Source: Hymenobacter qilianensis (GTDB taxonomy: Bacteria > Bacteroidota > Bacteroidia > Cytophagales > Hymenobacteraceae). Taken from it: a stretch of 64,000 bases of DNA. The stretch lies in the NCBI RefSeq assembly GCF_014489555.1, contig NZ_CP060784.1, positions 4,428,501 to 4,492,500 on the forward strand, in the 5' to 3' direction. The notes below the pieces were generated by a model. That model was given only the letters and a program-made list of their open reading frames with translations, was not told the DNA's origin and made no database searches. A program made the position numbers and the translations under genes. Shown piece after piece: positions 36,027 through 47,229 of this stretch. Every line of letters begins with the position of its first letter. The first letter of the stretch is position 1.

Positions 36027-37004
36027 ATGACGCTTTTCTTTCGCTTTTCTATAAAAGTCCGGTGGTGCTTAGTGCTTCTTCTGGCAATAAGTGGGTTAAG
36101 ACCAGTCATTTGCCAGGCCCAAAGCAATGCTGATACGGCTTTAGTTGCGCCGGCTCCTCCCCTCTTACGCCACTCAGCCCTACCCGCCGATACGGCCCGC
36201 ATAAGCCACCGCCTTCCCATCCTGGCGGGCGGACTCGCGCTGAGCTACACGGGCCTCGTGTATGGCTTGAGCAAAAGCTGGTATACCGGTGAGCGGACTG
36301 CCTTTCATTGGTTCGATGATAGCCGCGAGTGGAAGCAGCTAGACAAGGCCGGACACTTCTGGGGGGCTTTTCACGAAAGCCGCGGCGCGGTGGATATGCT
36401 GCGCTGGGCCGGCGTGCCCGACCGCAAAGCCCTCTGGTATGGCGGCTTCGTGGGTTTCCTGCTCCAAAGCCCCCTAGAGCTGCTCGATGGCCGCGACCCC
36501 GCTTATGGCGCTTCCGCGTATGATCTGGGGGCCAATTTTCTGGGCTCGGCCGGACTTATTGCTCAGCAGCTGGCATGGAATGAAGTGCGGATAATGCCCA
36601 AATACTCTTTCCGCACCACCCGATACGCGGCGCTCCGGCCCAATGTGCTGGGCAAGAGCGTAGGCGAGCAGCACCTGAAGGACTACAACGGCCATACCTA
36701 CTGGCTTTGCGCCGACGTAGCGGCGTGGCTGCCGCAGGAAAGCAAATGGCCCAAGTGGCTGCAACCGGCCGTGGGCTACGGCGCTCAGCAAATGGTGTAC
36801 AACGACCCCGCTACCAACGCCATTCTGGGCCTCAACGATTACCGGCAGTATTATTTGAGCTTCGATGTAAACCTGATGCGTATTCCGACGCGCAGCAAAT
36901 TTCTCAAGCGCGTGTTCTACGTAGCTAGCATTTTCCACCTGCCCGCCCCCGCTTTGGAATATAACTCCCGGCGCGGTTTCGTCCTGCACGGACTGTATTA
37001 TTAA
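36027..37004 (+). CDS. DUF2279 (YfiM-like) membrane-associated protein
   Basis: The ATG at 36027 gives 325 residues, beginning with a signal or anchor segment (RWCLVLLLAISGLRPVICQA). A conserved block (WKQLDKAGHFWGAFHESRGA) is typical of DUF2279, followed by GGFVGFLLQSPLELLDGRDP and YDLGANFLGSAGLIAQQ, two hydrophobic stretches containing the family Asp residues. The C-terminal part is beta-rich and ends in LHGLYY, which could be an outer-membrane strand. Function is unknown. The gene stands alone, and the G-run at 36361 is in frame. Confidence 0.8.
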   Translation: MTLFFRFSIKVRWCLVLLLAISGLRPVICQAQSNADTALVAPAPPLLRHSALPADTARISHRLPILAGGLALSYTGLVYGLSKSWYTGERTAFHWFDDSREWKQLDKAGHFWGAFHESRGAVDMLRWAGVPDRKALWYGGFVGFLLQSPLELLDGRDPAYGASAYDLGANFLGSAGLIAQQLAWNEVRIMPKYSFRTTRYAALRPNVLGKSVGEQHLKDYNGHTYWLCADVAAWLPQESKWPKWLQPAVGYGAQQMVYNDPATNAILGLNDYRQYYLSFDVNLMRIPTRSKFLKRVFYVASIFHLPAPALEYNSRRGFVLHGLYY

Positions 37005-37380
37005 AGTATAGGCATACACTGCCTCGGCGGCGAAGCCAGCCTGCTACTTACTGCACCCTTCACTTCAGAGCAATTATTACCCGCTGCAAACAGCGGGCTT
37101 GAATTATCGTGTCTACAATTTCAAGGCTAAAAATTACACCCCATACAACTGCATCATTATAATAATACAATTCTCAGCACAAGAAAAGCTCATCAATACA
37201 TTATCTGCAAATACTCACTTCAGAGAAATATCCTTGATGTTGCTCCGGCTCATAGCTAAACTAACCGGGGACGTTCATTCTACAAAACGCTGACTACCAA
37301 ACGCTAGCTCAACCATTCCCACTCTTCGCCACTTACTCTATCCACACACCATGCCTCATCCTTAAACCTGAAACCTAGAT
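37005..37380. other. AT-rich gap upstream of the second SusC gene
   Basis: 376 bp with no recognisable gene or clear hairpin. Presumably it contains the promoter of the second SusC/SusD pair; no convincing box was found. Confidence 0.45.
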
Positions 37381-40300
37381 ATGAAAAAACTCTTATTGTT
37401 AACCTTAATGGTCTTGGCCACTTTTCGCTTAGCGATGGCCCAGGATCGAACGCTACAAGGACGAGTAACGGACCGTGCTACGGGCAACGGCCTGCCTGGT
37501 GTAACCGTGCTCGTGAAGGGTACCACTATCGGGGCCTCAACCGACTCGGAAGGCAGCTATACTCTATCGGTGCCGGCTTCAGCTACTACGCTTACGTTTA
37601 GCTTTATAGGCTATACCACCCTTGATCGGCCCATCACCGACGCCAGCACTATCAATGTGGCGATGGAGGCCTCTGCCCGCGAATTGGGTGAAGTGGTCGT
37701 AACGGCGCTGGGCCTAGAAACCAGCCGCGACCGGCTTGGTACGGCGCAATCTACGGTGCAGGGGCAAGCGCTGGTACGCTCCGGCGAAACCAGCCCCATC
37801 ACGGCTCTTTCGGGCAAGGCGCCCGGTGTGCTCATCACCCGCTCTACCGGCGACCCCGGTGCCAGCGCTAACATTCAGATTCGGGGCGCCAGCACCATCA
37901 CGGGCAATTTGCAGCCCCTGATTGTGGTGGATGGGATTCCGATATCCAACACGTCGGTGGGCGAAAACACGCCCGGTACCGCCGGCGGTATTGTGGCCAG
38001 CGGTGGCGGGGCGGCCTCCAACCAGATTTCGGGTGTCGTGCAGCAGTCGCGCCTCAATGACATCAACCCCGACGATATTGCCTCTATGGAAGTACTGCGC
38101 GGAGCCGCCGCCGCCGCACTGTGGGGTACGCGGGCCGCGAATGGCGTATTGGTGATTACCACCAAAAAAGGCCGCAGTGCCGACAAGCTCAACCTCTCCT
38201 ACCGTACCACCTACGGCATCGACGAAATAAACCAGGTGCCTGAGCTTCAGCAGCGCTACGGGCAAGGTCTCAATGGTTTGTTTGCCCAGGGCAATGCCCG
38301 CAGCTGGGGCGACCGTATTGCCGACCGCTCCGGGGGAGCCGATGCAGCTATTACAACGCCTGGCGCGCCTGGCTACCAGGGCTTTATTACCTTCGCCGAT
38401 GGAACGCAGCGCTTCGCCATTCCGGCCGGTACTGCTGCTAACCCTCACGGCGGCAAGAACAGCCGCGACACCTACGACCACAGCGACGAGGTATTTGGCC
38501 GGGGCTATACTTGGGATAATATTGCCACGCTCAGCGGCGGCGACCCGCGCAGCAACTTCTACATCAGCTTGGGCAACACTCACACCGAGGGCATCGCGCG
38601 CAACAACAGCGACAACGACCGCACTACCTTCCGGGTAAACGTAGACCGGCAGCTGGCCACCAAGTTCCGGGCAGGTATAAACGCCACGTATGCGCGCACG
38701 TTTTCCAACAGGGTGCAGCAGGGCTCCAGTGGCAGCAGCATCTTCCTGGGGGCCTTCGTAGCCCTGCCGACTTCAACAACGCCTACTACATCGGCGACTA
38801 CACCGACCCGCAGGGCAATATCTTCCTCCGGCGCCAATCCTCGTACCGTAATCAGCTGGGCAACAGCAATAACCCCGGATTCGACAACCCTTTCTGGACC
38901 ATCGATAACGTGCGCGACCAGACGCGGGTGCAGCGGCTTATTGGGGCCCTGGAGCTGACGTATGATGCCACGAACTGGCTGAATATTATCAATCGTACGG
39001 GCGTTGACACCTATACCGACCGGCGCTCCACGGTGTATCCCATTGGGGCGGGGCAGTCGCCTACGGGGCAAATTGGGCAATCGACGATTCAGGAGACGCA
39101 GATCAACAACGACCTGATCGCACGCGCCACCCATGATTTCTCCGAGAGCCTGGGGGGCACTTTACTGGTGGGGGCCAATATTAACATCCGGCGGGGCGAG
39201 CAGGTGGGTGCTAATGCGACCAATTTTATTAACCCCTTCTCGCCGCCTCAGCTGGACAACACCCTCGCCGACAGCCGCCAACCCTTCAACCTTGTGCTGG
39301 AGCAGCGTACCGCGGCCGCCTACGCGCAAGTAGATCTGGCTTTCTTCAACCAGCTCTACCTCACGGGCACCGGCCGCGCCGAAACTGCCTCCACGTTTGG
39401 TCCCGAAACCAGCAGCACTTTTTTCTTTCCGGCTGGTACGTTGGCTTGGCAGTTTACCAAGCTTGCGCCCTTCACCGAGAACAAAGTGTTGAGCTTCGGT
39501 AAAGCTCGGTTGGCTTACGGCTCGGTGGGTGTGCAGCCTACCCCCTATCTCACCCGCACCTACTACGTGCCCGGCGATGCTAACATCATTGCCGATGGAT
39601 GGGGTACCACCCTGGATGCGGCCAACTACGGTGGGGGCTTTGTGCGCTCGAACGTGCAGGGCAATCCCGAAATCAAGCCGGAGCGCAAAACCGAGCTGGA
39701 GGGTGGTCTGGATCTCCGCTTCTGGCAAGACCGCATCAACTTTAGCATTACGGGCTACACCAACCGCACCAAGGACGCTATTCTGACCGTGCCGGTGGCG
39801 GCCACAACTGGCTTTGTATCAACGAGTGCCAACGCGGCCGAAATCGAAAATAAGGGCCTGGAAATAAGTCTTGGTGCCGATGTTATCAATCAGCCTGATG
39901 GCTTTGTGTGGAATATTGCGCCCAACTACTCCCTCAACCGCAACGAGGTAACCGACCTGTCGGGCGCGGAGTCTATCTTCCTCAATGGCTTCACGGGCAC
40001 TTCGTCGCGGGCCGTGCGGGGCTACCAGATGGGCGCCTTGTGGGGCAGCCGCTGGGAGCGCAACTCCGAAACGGGCAGCCTGGTATTCGATACCAATGGC
40101 TTCCCAATTCAGGCCGCTACCGAGGGCATAATTGGTGACCCCAACCCTAGGTGGCGGGGGGGCCTTGGCAATACCTTTAGCTACAAAGGCCTGTCGCTGA
40201 ATGTGTTGTTCGACCACGTCGACAACCTGGACGTGTGGAACGGTACCAAGGGTGCGCTCTACTCCTACGGTACGGCCAAAGACACGGAAGCAGAAACGAC

Positions 40301-40751
40301 AGTATCGGCGGCCGATGCGGCTACGCTGCGCCTGTGGAACAGCCAGACGGTAGCGCAGCGCTACCAGCCCAATGCCGATGGCACTTATACCTTCCGCGGG
40401 TCTGTCACCGATTTTGGGGCCGGACCAGTAGTGGCCGACGAGCAGTGGTATCGGAATGGCTTGGGCAATGGCTTTACCGGACCAGCCGAGCAGTTTATCG
40501 AAAATGTGAGCTACACCCGCCTGCGCGAAATCACGCTGGCCTACAGCCTGAAGCTTCCCTGGCTGACAGAGCGTGCCAAGCTCCAATCGGTGGACGTGTC
40601 GCTGACGGGGCGCAACCTGGCTTTGTGGACCGACTACACCGGCGTAGACCCTGAAACCAACTTAACGGGTGTATCCAACGGCCGCGGGCTGGACTACTTC
40701 AACAACCCCAGCACCCGCTCCTATATCATGTCCCTGAACTTCAACTTTTAA
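37381..40751 (+). CDS. SusC/RagA-family TonB-dependent transporter, second copy (frame broken at 38748-38752)
   Basis: The signal peptide MKKLLLLTLMVLATFRLAMA is followed by the carboxypeptidase-like domain (LQGRVTDRATGNGLPGVTVL), VVVTALGLETSRDRLGTAQS and the plug (PLIVVDGIPISNTSVGENT, MEVLRGAAAAALWGTRAANG). The frame breaks at five G; a sixth gives FLGGLRSPADFNNAYYIGDY, the segment usual before the barrel, and the gene reads on to YIMSLNFNF. Restored length is about 1123 residues. It differs clearly from the first SusC, so this is a separate uptake system. Its substrate is unknown because no enzyme gene is adjacent. Confidence 0.92.
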
Positions 40752-40832
40752 GCAGTGCCAGGAGGCTCTCAGTACTGACGTGCTGAAGGGGCCTCCTGAC
40801 ACCTTCCTCCACGATTTTGCTCGTTCAATCAT

Positions 40833-42208
40833 ATGAAAACATCCCTGCGTTATTATCTGCTGCTGGCCCTGCTTTTGGTGGGCTTGGGCAGTTGCGAAAA
40901 ACTTACAGAGGGCTACGACATCAACCCAAATGCCCCCAGGACGCCCCAGCCGACCAACAGCTGACGGCGGTGCAGGTATCGGAAGGCTTTGTGCTGAGTG
41001 GCGAGATGGCCCGCACGGCCGGTTTATTTAGCGACTACTTCACCGGCACCGACCGCCAGTATGAGGGTTTGCAGAACTACACCACCGTATCGGGCGACTA
41101 CGATAATATGTGGAGCAATACCTTCACGCTGGTGCTGGCCAACGCCCGCATTGTGACCCAGAAGGCGGAGGCAGTCCAGAATTTTCAGCTGACGGGCATT
41201 GCCCAGGTGCTCGAAGCCCAGATGATTGGGATGGCTACCTCGGTTTGGGGCGACATTCCTTACTCGCAAGCTTTGCAGCCGGGCCAGCCAGCTCCATTTG
41301 ACCGGCAATCCGACATCTATGCCAGCGTTCAAACCTTACTCAGCACCGCCATTACCAACCTGGGACGCACTGGTATTAATCCGCAGGAGCGCGACATATA
41401 CTATGGCGGCGACCTGGCCAAATGGCGGGCAGCGGCTCACTCGCTGAAGGCACGGTTTTATATGCACGTGCGCAACTACCCGCAGGCGGCGGCCGAAGCA
41501 AGGCTTGGGATTGCCAGCCCCGACGGAGATATGCTGATGCCGTACGGTGGTACGGTGAGCACGAGCGCCAACCCTTACTACGACTTTATCGATATCAACC
41601 GTACTGGCTATATGGGAGCGGCTGGCTCGTATGGGGTGCGTCTGCTACAGGGTGAGCGCGATAATGCCCGTACAAATGAGTCGGCCCGCTTCGAGTATTT
41701 CTACACCACCGAAGCTGGCTACAGCGACGTCGACCCGAACATTCTGGAGGGTGGTGCCTTCGCGGCCGATGCTGACTTTCCGCTTATTACCTACGTCGAG
41801 ACACAGGCTATCCTGGCCGAAGCCCAAGCCCGCGCCAACGACCTGACCGGCGCATTGGCTTCGCTCAACAATATCCGGGCATACAACCGCACCACCTTCA
41901 CAGGTGGCACTTACGCTGCCTACACCCTGGCCGATTTTGCGTTGGGTGGGCTTCTGAATACGGGCCAATCGCAGCAGCAAGCCTTGCTGCGGGAAATTCT
42001 GACGGAGAAATACCTGAGTCTGATTGGTCAGATTGAGCCCTACAACGATGTGCGCCGCACGAATAATCTGATCGGCGTGCCCAAGAAACGCACTGATGCG
42101 CCCAACATTCCGCAGCGCTATCTGATTGCGCAGAATGAGGTGAACGCCAATCCCAATGTGCCTGATCCTATTCCGGGGCTCTACGAGCCGACGGAAGTCA
42201 ACCGGTAG
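40833..42208 (+). CDS. SusD/RagB-like nutrient-binding lipoprotein, second copy (frame broken at 40933-40937)
   Basis: The ATG at 40833 gives a lipoprotein signal ending in LVGLGSC. The frame breaks at five C; a sixth gives DINPNAPQDAPADQQLTAVQ and joins the long downstream frame. The later sequence (LEAQMIGMATSVWGDIPYSQ, YGGDLAKWRAAAHSLKARFY, LREILTEKYLSLIGQIEPYN) matches the SusD-like group that pairs with type 2 SusC proteins. Restored length is about 458 residues. It lies 81 bp after its SusC partner and ends at a terminator. Confidence 0.9.
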
Positions 42209-42248
42209 CTTCAGCTTCGCTGGCTTGGCCAACTCGCTACATTTCATG

Positions 42249-42281
42249 AAAAGTCCCGGCTGTTTTGAGCCGGGACTTTTT
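42249..42281 (+). terminator. Terminator after the second susD
   Basis: AAAAGTCCCGGCT and AGCCGGGACTTTTT form a stem around a short loop with a closing T-run. Confidence 0.88.
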
Positions 42282-42420
42282 GTTGTTAGAATGGGGCGAA
42301 TTATAATTAAAAGGCACGCAGAGGACAGGGCACCTTACTTTTGGCGGCTTGGTTGAGGCATATAACACGGAGAATATCCGCGCTATACCTCAGCCCGAAG
42401 CAAAGCCCGAAACTCTACGC

Positions 42421-42428
42421 TACTTTTG
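42421..42428 (+). promoter_or_regulatory. TACTTTTG promoter element upstream of the Smr-domain gene
   Basis: TACTTTTG fits TAnnTTTG and lies 36 bp before the ATG at 42464. Confidence 0.55.
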
Positions 42429-42463
42429 CTTCTCACCCTAAGTTGAACCCACGCCTTACCGAT

Positions 42464-43563
42464 ATGAATGTAGGAGACCGAGTACGCCTGCTCACCGGGC
42501 GCGAAGAAGGCATTGTCACCCGTTTGCTCGACAACGATCTTGTTGAGGTTGCCATAGATAACGACTTCACGATTCCGGTGCTGCGGCGCGAGGTGGTAGT
42601 AGTAGCCGCTGAGGAGCACAAAGCGTTTGGGCAGAGCGCGGCCTCCGTGGCCGCTGAGCGCCAAGCCGCTGCCAGCGCCCCACGGCCTAGTTTTGCCCCC
42701 AGAAACCTGATGCGCCCGCCAATAGCAGCGTGGGGGGCAAAAAAGCGGACAAAGGCCCGAAACCAGAATTACCCAAGGCACAAAAAGGCTTGTATCTGGC
42801 GCTCAGCCACCAGTCGCCGGAGCTGCTGGCCGTGCAGCTGATCAATAATACCGACACCGATTTGCTGTTCACTTATGGCGAGGAGCAGCAAGAGAAATAT
42901 CGGGGCCTGCTTTCCGACAAGCTCGGTCCGAAGGCAGTAAGTAAGCCCTTGGCTCACCTTCATCTTAAAGATTTCGAGCAGTGGCCCGCCGCAGTGGTGC
43001 AGCTTTTGCCCCACCGCCTGAATGGCGACACGGCGTTTGAGCTGCTTACCAAGCGTTTGGCTTTCCGGGCCAACAGCTTTTATACCAGCCGGCAGCCAGC
43101 GCCTATCTTGCAGAAAGAAGCGTATCTTTTTCAGCTCGACGAGAAGCCTGCTGCACCCGTAGCACTCGAAAAGCTGGCTGCAAACCTGCAAGCCCAGCTA
43201 AGCGGTAATGCGCCGGCCAAACCAGCGGCGGTAGCACCTGTTCCGGAGCCGGTCAAAACCATTCTGCCACCCTCGCACGAGGTTGATCTGCACCTGGAAG
43301 TGCTCAACCCTGATGCCGCTATCCTCGACCCGCCGCTTACCAACACGGCCATCCTGCGGCTGCAGCTCGACGCGTTTGAGGATGCGTTGAGTCGGGCATT
43401 GGCCACCAACATGCACGAAATCGTGTTTATTCACGGCACCGGCAACGGTACCTTGCGGAAGGAGATTCACAAAAATCTGAGCCGCAACCGCGACATCAAG
43501 TTCTTCGAGGATGCGCAGAAAGAGAAGTTCGGCTACGGCGCGACACTTGTGCGGCTAAAGTAA
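42464..43563 (+). CDS. DUF2027/Smr-domain protein (frame broken at 42696-42700)
   Basis: The N-terminus (MNVGDRVRLLTGREEGIVTR) is a small KOW/Tudor-like beta domain. The frame breaks at five C; a sixth gives PSFAPQKPDAPANSSVGGKK and joins a middle beta-sandwich domain (LYLALSHQSPELLAVQLINN) and a C-terminal Smr domain. The Smr hallmark is present: HEVDLHLEVL (DxH motif) and VFIHGTGNGTLRKEIHKNL (HGxGxGxLR). Restored length is about 366 residues. Smr domains are nucleases or nucleic-acid binders; the DUF2027-Smr combination is typical of Bacteroidota. The family-A and -B repeats are absent from the gene; a family-B element follows it. Confidence 0.87.
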
Positions 43564-43604
43564 TTCTCCGCTTAAGCGATTCAATCATTTCACTTAGTAG
43601 GCCG

Positions 43605-43700
43605 AACAATGAGACGCGACACGTCGCGTCTCATTGTTGAACGATTCAAATAGAACGTTCTATTAAACAACGCCGAGACGCGACGTGTCGCGTCTCTACA
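43605..43700. repeat. Palindromic intergenic repeat, family B, with two strong hairpins
   Basis: CAATGAGACGCGAC/GTCGCGTCTCATTG (43607-43636) and GAGACGCGACGTGTCGCGTC with the following TC (43675 on) are near-perfect palindromes joined by a spacer with GTTGAACGA. The end CGTCTCTACAT matches the other family-B copies. Confidence 0.8.
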
Positions 43701-43756
43701 TCTGGTATACCAATTTGAAACCGCTTTAAAAAGCGAATATCCGTTCCAGACTTCAC

Positions 43757-43789
43757 AAAAAAAGGCTGCCCGCAAAGGCAGCCTTTTTT
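43757..43789. terminator. Bidirectional terminator between the Smr and subtilase genes
   Basis: AAAAAAAGGCTGCC and GGCAGCCTTTTTT flank a 6-nt loop between convergent genes. Confidence 0.88.
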
Positions 43790-43807
43790 ACAAACAACTA
43801 ATCAAGC

Positions 43808-45046
43808 CTACAAGTGAGCAATTGGATCAGCGTTACCATCGGGGTCGTTTTTCACGGTGCCGCTGGTAGTGAAGTTTTTGCCTTTCATGATAAGTACACC
43901 GGCCATGTGTGGCGTAGCCATCGAGGTGCCGCTGATGGTGTTGTAGCCACCATTCAACCAAGTTGACTGTACGCTAACACCGGGCATGCAGTAGTCTACC
44001 GGCGGGTTGCCAAAGTTGGAGAACGAAGCCCACGAATCTGAGCTATTCATAGCTGAGATAGTGTAGATATTCGCTCCATTCACCCGAGCAGGTGAGTGAT
44101 TATTGGCGTTGTCGGTTTCGTTACCGGCGGCCAAAGCGAAGAGTACTCCTTTTTGAGAAGCGTTTAAAACGGCCTGATCAAGCGCGCTAGATACGCCACC
44201 GCCAAGGCTCATGTTAGCTACGTCGCCGGATGCGCCATTAGCGCCTACATAATCCACACCGGCAATTACGCCCGAGTTGGAGCCGCTACCGCGGGAATCC
44301 AGTACGCGAACTGCTACTACTTTAGCACCAGCGGCTACCCCTACTACACCACTAGCGTCGTTTTTGGCGGCAATAGTACCAGCGCAGTGCGTGCCGTGGC
44401 CGTTGCCATCATCTGGCGAGGCGTAGTTTTTGCCACTGGTCAGGAAAGACTTGCTGCGGGCTACATCAACGTTCAGGTCGGGGTGATCCAAGTCGATACC
44501 AGTGTCGATAACCCAGGCCGTGCGGCCAGTAGCGGCACCATCGCCGGTACCCACGCGGGCAATGCCATAAGGCGTCACCTGTGCAGCCTGTATGGTGCTG
44601 CCGCCGCCATTGTTAGGATTACCAAGCGTGATAATCCGGTCTTGCTCCACGTAGGCTACGTTTGCATCCTTACGTAGCTCAGCCGCTTCGCCGGGGCTCA
44701 GCTGGGCCACGAAGCCTTTCAGTGCATGACCGTAGGCATGACCTACTTTATCGCCGCTCAGGCCACGGGCACGAAGTATGCCCTGACCAACACCTTTTAC
44801 TTTGTTTACTTTCGCGTCGTAGGAAGCGTCGCCATCGGTATCAACGGCACCGTCTTTCAGCACGACAATGTACTGGCCCTCAATCAAATCATCGGAAGCT
44901 TTTGCGTCGGTACTGATCTGGGCTACCGATGGATCTTCGGCATCAATGGAATTGTCGGAACAGGCGGTGAAAACGGCTGAAGCAGCTACGAGCGAAGCGC
45001 TCATTACCCAGAAAGAAAGACGCGGATGTAGTTGGTTTTTCTGCAT
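43808..45046 (-). CDS. S8 subtilisin-like serine protease, lipoprotein-type N-terminus
   Basis: The 412-residue protein has a signal ending in AVFTAC, so the mature enzyme is probably lipid-anchored. An inhibitor I9-like propeptide follows (EGQYIVVLKDG to LRKDANVAYVEQDRII). The peptidase domain shows the full triad: Asp in AWVIDTGIDLDHPDLN, His in GNGHGTHCAGTIA, Ser in SGTSMATPHMAGV, with the oxyanion Asn in LFALAAGNETDN. It resembles proteinase K/aqualysin-type enzymes. No T9SS sorting domain is seen. It stands alone before rnpB in the opposite direction. Confidence 0.93.
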   Translation of the reverse strand: MQKNQLHPRLSFWVMSASLVAASAVFTACSDNSIDAEDPSVAQISTDAKASDDLIEGQYIVVLKDGAVDTDGDASYDAKVNKVKGVGQGILRARGLSGDKVGHAYGHALKGFVAQLSPGEAAELRKDANVAYVEQDRIITLGNPNNGGGSTIQAAQVTPYGIARVGTGDGAATGRTAWVIDTGIDLDHPDLNVDVARSKSFLTSGKNYASPDDGNGHGTHCAGTIAAKNDASGVVGVAAGAKVVAVRVLDSRGSGSNSGVIAGVDYVGANGASGDVANMSLGGGVSSALDQAVLNASQKGVLFALAAGNETDNANNHSPARVNGANIYTISAMNSSDSWASFSNFGNPPVDYCMPGVSVQSTWLNGGYNTISGTSMATPHMAGVLIMKGKNFTTSGTVKNDPDGNADPIAHL

Positions 45047-45432
45047 GCTTTTGAAGAATGGAGTAATGGGTGAAAAATGACTTGTTCGCCGCCCGCTGCC
45101 GAAGCTTTAAAGCCTCTATTCTGTCAGCGACCAGTGGGGTGATTGTTTAGCCAATGTATCGATTCAAAAATGGCATCCAAGTCGGCCCATCCTTTCTGGG
45201 GGCAAAATCAGGCTTTTTAACCCCATTTTAAGCCCAAAAAACGCGCTTGAGATTAGCGCTACCGTAGAAATGGGAAAATATCACGGTATTTGTGACATAG
45301 AAAGAACTATATGTATTTTCAGGGGTGATTGAACTCTGGAAAGCCCGCCGGCGCACCATCGAATTTTGACCCCGTGGCCTTTATTTAGACAGGCAGCAAC
45401 CTCAAACATAAGCGCCCAACCACTGAAAGCGC
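45047..45432. other. Gap between the subtilase and rnpB
   Basis: About 386 bp without a supported gene. It holds the upstream regions of both neighbours and one five-G copy of the G-run motif (near 45199). A long frame crossing this region and rnpB on the minus strand is rejected. Confidence 0.5.
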
Positions 45433-45440
45433 TACCTTTG
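45433..45440 (+). promoter_or_regulatory. rnpB promoter element TACCTTTG
   Basis: TACCTTTG fits the Bacteroidota -7 consensus exactly and lies 5 bp before the 5' end of the RNase P RNA. Confidence 0.75.
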
Positions 45441-45445
45441 TCTTT

Positions 45446-45838
45446 GTGATGAGTCGCTCCACCGCGGCGCCTTCGGGCGGCGAGGAAAGTCCGGGCAACA
45501 CAGAGCACCCTGCTTCCTAACGGGAAGGATGGGCCGTAAGGCTCAGACAGCCAGTGCCACAGAAAACTACCGCCTACGTTGTCTTCGGGCAGCCGGTAAG
45601 GGTGAAAAGGTGCGGTAAGAGCGCACCAGCGGCCGGGCAACCGTGTCGGCTGGGTAAACCTCAGGGGTTGAAAGACCAAATAAGCGGGCACGCTGTCTGG
45701 CAACAGGCAGCACCGGGCGGCTCGTCCGGCGTCCGTGGGTAGGTTGATGGAGCCTTTCGGCAACGACTGGCCTAGATAAATGGTGGAGACGCTGAGCCTT
45801 CGGGCCCGGCGGACAAAACCCGGCTTACAGACTCATCA
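45446..45838 (+). ncRNA. rnpB: RNase P RNA, class A
   Basis: The conserved core words are present in order: GAGGAAAGTCCGGGCAACAC near the 5' side, a GGTAAGGGTGAAAAGGTG stretch, GTAAGAGCGCACCAG, GGGTAAACC and AGATAAATGGTGGAGAC, and near the 3' end ACAAAACCCGGCTTACAG. GATGAGT (45448-45454) pairs with ACTCATC (45831-45837), closing the P1 helix. Length of about 393 nt is normal. This is the catalytic RNA that removes tRNA 5' leaders. Confidence 0.97.
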
Positions 45839-46067
45839 CCACCGTATCATCGGTCGTTGCAGCTTCGGTTGCGGCGACCGATTTTGTTTTTGGTAGTCTG
45901 GGTGGCAAATATGGAAGGCAGACGCCTGAAAATTAAATAATTACAATTTTTCATGTGTATTGTGTTCTTTCCTCATTGAATCCTTCAATAACTTTACTCA
46001 CTAAACGGGTAATGCTTTTCGTTACCTTCGCTACACCCTCAGTATTAATTTATTCTGCTCTCAGCTT

Positions 46068-47224
46068 ATGCCCAAAATCCTCATTATCGACGACGAAAAG
46101 TCGATTCGCAATACGCTAAAGGAAATTCTGGAGTACGAAAGCTACGCCGTTGACCAGGCCGAAGACGGTCCGTCCGGCTTGGATATGCTTATCAAGAATA
46201 AGTACGACGTGGTGCTCTGCGATATCAAAATGCCCAAAATGGATGGGCTGGAGGTATTGAGCCGCGCGCAGGAATTGGCCCCCGACGCTGCTTTTATTAT
46301 GATTTCGGCGCACGGCAGCATCGACACGGCCGTGGACGCCACCAAAAAAGGCGCCTACGATTTCTTGCAGAAGCCACCAGACCTGAACCGCCTGTTGGTA
46401 ACGGTTCGCAACGCCCTCGACCGCACGAAGCTAGTAACTGAAACCAAGACGCTTAAAAAGAAAATCGCCAAAAGCTCCGAGATGGTCGGCAACTCGCCGG
46501 CGCTGGAGCAGGTGCGCAAAGCCATTGCAAAAGTAGCCCCCACCGATGCCCGCGTACTCATCACGGGGCCCAACGGCGCTGGCAAAGAGATGGTAGCACG
46601 CCAGCTGCACGAGCAAAGCAACCGCGCCAACGGACCGATGATTGAGGTTAACTGCGCCGCTATTCCTTCGGAGCTGATTGAAAGTGAGCTGTTTGGTCAT
46701 GAAAAAGGCTCGTTTACCTCGGCCGTAAAGCAACGCATCGGCAAGTTTGAGCAGGCGCACGGCGGCACGCTGTTTCTGGATGAAATCGGCGACATGAGTC
46801 TGTCGGCTCAGGCGAAAGTGCTGCGGGCCTTGCAGGAAAACAAAATCACCCGCGTGGGGGCGAAAAGGAAATAACGGTGGACGTGCGCGTACTGGCCGCT
46901 ACTAACAAAAACCTCCAGCAGGAAATCGCGGAGCGCAACTTCCGCGAGGACTTGTATCACCGCCTCTCGGTTATTCTTATCCAGGTTCCGCCTCTCAACG
47001 ACCGTCGCGAGGACATCGGCGACTTGGTGCAGAAGTTCCTCGACGATATTGCCCGCGACTACGGCAACAAGCCCAAAACCGTCACCCCCGAAGCGCTTGC
47101 TTATTTGAAGAGCCTCGACTGGCGCGGTAATATCCGGGAGCTGCGCAACGTGGTAGAGCGCCTGGTAATCATGAGCGACGACACCATTACGGAGTCAGAC
47201 GCTAAGATGTATTCAGGCAAGTAG
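46068..47224 (+). CDS. Sigma-54-dependent response regulator without HTH (frame broken at 46856-46860)
   Basis: Residues 1-120 are a receiver domain (KILIIDDEKSIRNTLKEI, phosphoacceptor Asp in VVLCDIKMPKMDG). The AAA+ sigma-54 interaction domain follows: Walker A LITGPNGAGKEMVARQL, GSFTSA in place of GAFTGA, Walker B GGTLFLDEIGDMS, and LYHRLSVILIQVPPL. The frame breaks at five G; a sixth gives ITRVGGEKEITVDVRVLAAT. The protein ends at about 386 residues, soon after the lid (RELRNVVERLVIM), with no Fis-type helix-turn-helix. DNA binding would need another route, or it acts without specific binding. No partner histidine kinase is adjacent. Confidence 0.92.
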
Positions 47225-47229
47225 CGGCC

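Noticed and set aside
45281..45763. 160-codon minus-strand frame
   Set aside because: It overlaps the RNase P RNA gene, whose core and P1 helix explain this DNA.
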